The notes under the pieces were generated by a model that ran no database searches, was not told the origin of the DNA, and saw only the letters and a program-made list of their open reading frames with translations. From Amblyornis subalaris (taxonomy: Eukaryota; Chordata; Aves; Passeriformes; Ptilonorhynchidae), in contig JACAXG010000034.1 of assembly GCA_018881555.1 (NCBI GenBank), forward strand, positions 3,544,615 to 3,608,614: DNA of 64,000 nucleotides, in the 5' to 3' direction. The position numbers and the translations under genes are program-made. The first letter of the stretch is position 1. Every line of letters starts with the position of its first letter. This document shows positions 61,201-64,000 of the stretch, piece after piece.

Positions 61201-64000
61201 ATAAATTTTGGCAGCCTTTTTCACTAGCTGAATACCAGGTTTATTACTGTATGAACTTGATAATTAGTTTGTAATCCGTGCATAGGCACTTCATCCTGGT
61301 AGTTTCCTCGCAGAGAATAATTTGCCTTTTATTTGTTGAGAGTGGTTTTTTTTAGAGAAAACAGAACTCCCATTCATGATGGGCACAGCAAATGTAGTAA
61401 AACACTATCATAGCTGGGATTTGTTGTACGCTATGGATTTATGTCAAGAATGTTAATGATTTGTTTATGAATAAGTGAGCCTGTAGTATTGTGAAACAGT
61501 ATCTGGCAGGGCTGCTGAATGGACATTTTGAGAGCAGAGGATTCTTGAANTGAATAAGCTGTAGATATTTGTGTGTCTCAAACCAGTCATAAGTAAACTT
61601 ATGTATCTTAAACAGAAGTGTTTATTTAATGCATTATCATCAACAGTGCTCATCTGGCAGATATGTATGGGCCACTCGATAAGAAGGAANGAGGTTGTTA
61701 AGTATTTTTTAAGGGTGGTTAATCTTCTTCTAGTGGGCTTTAGTTTAAAAATAAGATTTTCTTCCAGAAAACAACACAAATCCTTAAGCAGAGCAGTGTG
61801 ATGTTTGCAGAGTCAGTGTGGATCAGGAAGGTACTCTGGTTTTGCAATGTCTTGCTTGGGTGTAGCACCTAGTTCAGCACAGCCACTTGAATTTACTGAT
61901 AAAGTCACCACTTAATTTCCAATATGTTGTATAGTCCCAAATACACACCTTCCTGATGAAGGCTTGGGAAGGGTTTACTGCTTTCTTCTGATGCCCATTT
62001 TCTTGGAAGAATACCTTCTGATGAGCAGGGGTGGTGGTTCGTTACCATCTTACATGAGTCCAAAGACTGATAATTATCTCCTGTGTTTTGGGAGTGCTTG
62101 TGAGAATTGAAACATAGTCCCTCAANAGAATAATTTGGGGGCTAAATTGAATCTCATCCCACCTAGTGATTNCTTGCATTGCCTGTTACAATTTCCAGAG
62201 TCAAGGTGTCAGATCTAATCACTTAAATGTCAACTGACCAATGACCACTGTCCAACAGGACAAAGTGAGAGCTTTGTCACTGTTTTGGACTCCTTAGTCA
62301 AACTAATGTGGGATTTGCCANGCTAAAGTTTAAAAAAAATGACTGCAATATTTATCTTCTCTCCCACCATCCTTCCTGTAATGAGTTTTGTAGCTGGTTA
62401 ANTGGGTTGTCACTCAAGTGAGATTCATGCATTTTTAAGTGTTGCTAAGCCTCTTGAAAAACTGCAGGTAGAAGATGACAGTGTAGCAGGAAGCTTTGCT
62501 GTGTGACTTCATGCAACATGGGCAGCCGAGCCCAAAGCAGAGGTGGATTCAGAAAGTGTCGAAGGCAGTTGGTGGTGTGCATCCAGGCTGCTGTGTGGAG
62601 CGTGACTAAACTCTGCTTGCTAAATTATGACATTTCTTGAAATAGTGCCCTGTACTTTTTAANGAGCTGGGCTATCAGCTCTGCATCAGTGGATGGTTGA
62701 AATGAAGCAAGAATTGCTTTAACATTAAAACTGTGCCTGGAGGACTTCTCTGAGAAATTGCTTATGATTATTGAGTGAATATAATACAGTAAGACAACCT
62801 TGCTTCTTTGCTGTTCTTTTTTTCATACCGAGTGCCGAGTGCAGTTTTGGAAGTTGAAAAATGTACAGATGGAAAATAATGTTTAAATGGGAATGGCTTT
62901 GGAAGTTGTGCAGTTCTCTCTCCCTTTGAATGTGGATAGGGAAGAGAGGCAAGTCACAATATATTGAGATGCAACTTTTGTAGAAGAATTGGATTTCCTC
63001 TAAATGCAGATTGATTGTGTGCCAAATAGAAAAGAGGTTGAAGCCAGAGCATTTCATGTGGCGAACTGGAGAAGAATATCTTCCAAACCGGATGGGCTGG
63101 GCCAAAATGAACCNTGTATGGCTTGTTCCTTCCACCGTGCATGCACTTAGGGCTAAAGAAATGGAAAGGGAGCCACCCTCTGTGAGAGCTGATGAGGAAG
63201 CAGCTGTGGGGTCAGTCGGGCTGGCTGCAGGCTAACCTGCTACAGGGCAGCAACACCCCGAAGTGTTTTATGCAACCTCAGGCAGGTGGCAGGCATTGCC
63301 ATAGGTAGCTCTGCCAAGTTATCACTGTGTGTGTGATATACCTGTGTCCTGCGTGTGTTATTTCTTCAGTGGCGCGCACGTTGCTGCCTCTGTTTTCAGA
63401 ATTATCTCCCATTTCTTTCCCAGAATCATCTCTGAGATGGTATTTCAGCAAATATGTAGCCCACAAGCTGCATGTTATTCCAACACAGCAGCACACATGC
63501 AGAGGGGAAGGCAAAGAGGGAAACCTGATGGAAGCTGATGCACTAATTTGTTCTCTGGATAGATGCTTGCACCCTTTTCCCACTCGGATACTGCACCATT
63601 AAACACTATTAAACACTGGCAGCTTTACAGTAAACTGCATTTGTGATTTCTCTACTGTGTAAGCAGAAAAGGCAATCCCAAATCTCCTTCAGGAATGACT
63701 TTACTCTTCCAGGTTTGGAACATCAGTGATAGCCACCAGAGTCTTTTAATTTCTGACTATAGTGGTGATAAAACATGAAAGTGGAAGTGCTCCTGTTGTA
63801 GAGCATGAGTTGGAACTAATCGGCTTTCTGCAGATGCTATGGGGAAAATAGATCATAACACATAGCCCTGTTTCATGTGCTGGTTGAAGCTGTTCCTCTT
63901 TTANTCTTTATACTAGCGAAGGAGCACCTCGTGGAATGTCTTGGTTTTCAAATGATTTCTAACCTGTATTTCAAAAAATTAATTGTTTTTTAAAAAATCT

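Larger units (their letters stand above)
43508..64000 (+). other. PID1: PID1 intron 1, 5' part
   Basis: 20.5 kb from the donor to the window end. No HFQTMLKSK-type second exon is found, consistent with the very long first intron known in mammals. The first 500 bp is CpG island. The rest is mixed composition, with more single Ns than the DNER half. Short open frames are scattered on both strands, and none shows PTB or any other domain. A 19-bp duplication (45174-45211), a modest CpG cluster (about 54960-55230) and homopolymer T runs (for example about 57030 and 60487-60500) are the visible structures. No RNA gene or intact transposon is recognised. Confidence 0.8.

Noticed and set aside
1..64000. 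tRNA, rRNA, CRISPR, integrase or viral gene content
   Set aside because: No cloverleaf with A/B box, no regularly spaced repeats of CRISPR type, and no polymerase, envelope or integrase motifs in the translated frames.

Overview
The window is vertebrate nuclear DNA, almost certainly from a bird or close sauropsid. It has spliced genes with long AT-rich introns, few recognisable repeats, and no Alu- or L1-like sequence. The encoded protein matches DNER closely but with scattered substitutions relative to the mammalian protein as I remember it. Single N bases are scattered through the whole window.

Layout on the + strand: positions 1-28050 hold the last six coding exons of DNER (Delta/Notch-like EGF repeat containing), with five complete introns and the end of a sixth. 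Together these exons encode about 317 C-terminal residues: the distal EGF repeats, the single transmembrane helix and the cytoplasmic tail. All frames join without a break. A roughly 1-kb 3' UTR follows, ending at an AATAAA signal at 29005-29010. From about 29030 to 43380 is intergenic DNA. It contains an orphan CpG island (about 38040-38600) followed by a 48-nt segment with good splice sites (38757-38804). At about 43040-44030 lies a strong CpG island with a GC-box array and a start-codon exon of 10 codons (43478-43507), which I recognise as the first exon of the MWQPATERLQ isoform of PID1 (NYGGF4). The remaining 20.5 kb is the start of PID1 intron 1.

The two genes lie head to tail on one strand, the same order and orientation as on human chromosome 2q36. 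They are not known to work in one pathway. DNER is a neuronal, transmembrane, non-canonical Notch ligand. PID1 is a cytosolic PTB-domain adaptor that binds LRP1-type receptors and modulates insulin/IGF signalling.

Most distinctive points: a GC-AG intron in DNER; an ancient inverted-repeat element inside the DNER 3' UTR; the orphan CpG island with a candidate exon upstream of PID1; and a GC-rich minisatellite and hexanucleotide repeat flanking PID1 exon 1. I saw no bacterial, viral or CRISPR-like system and no new enzymatic system. The novelty here is in gene structure and regulation.
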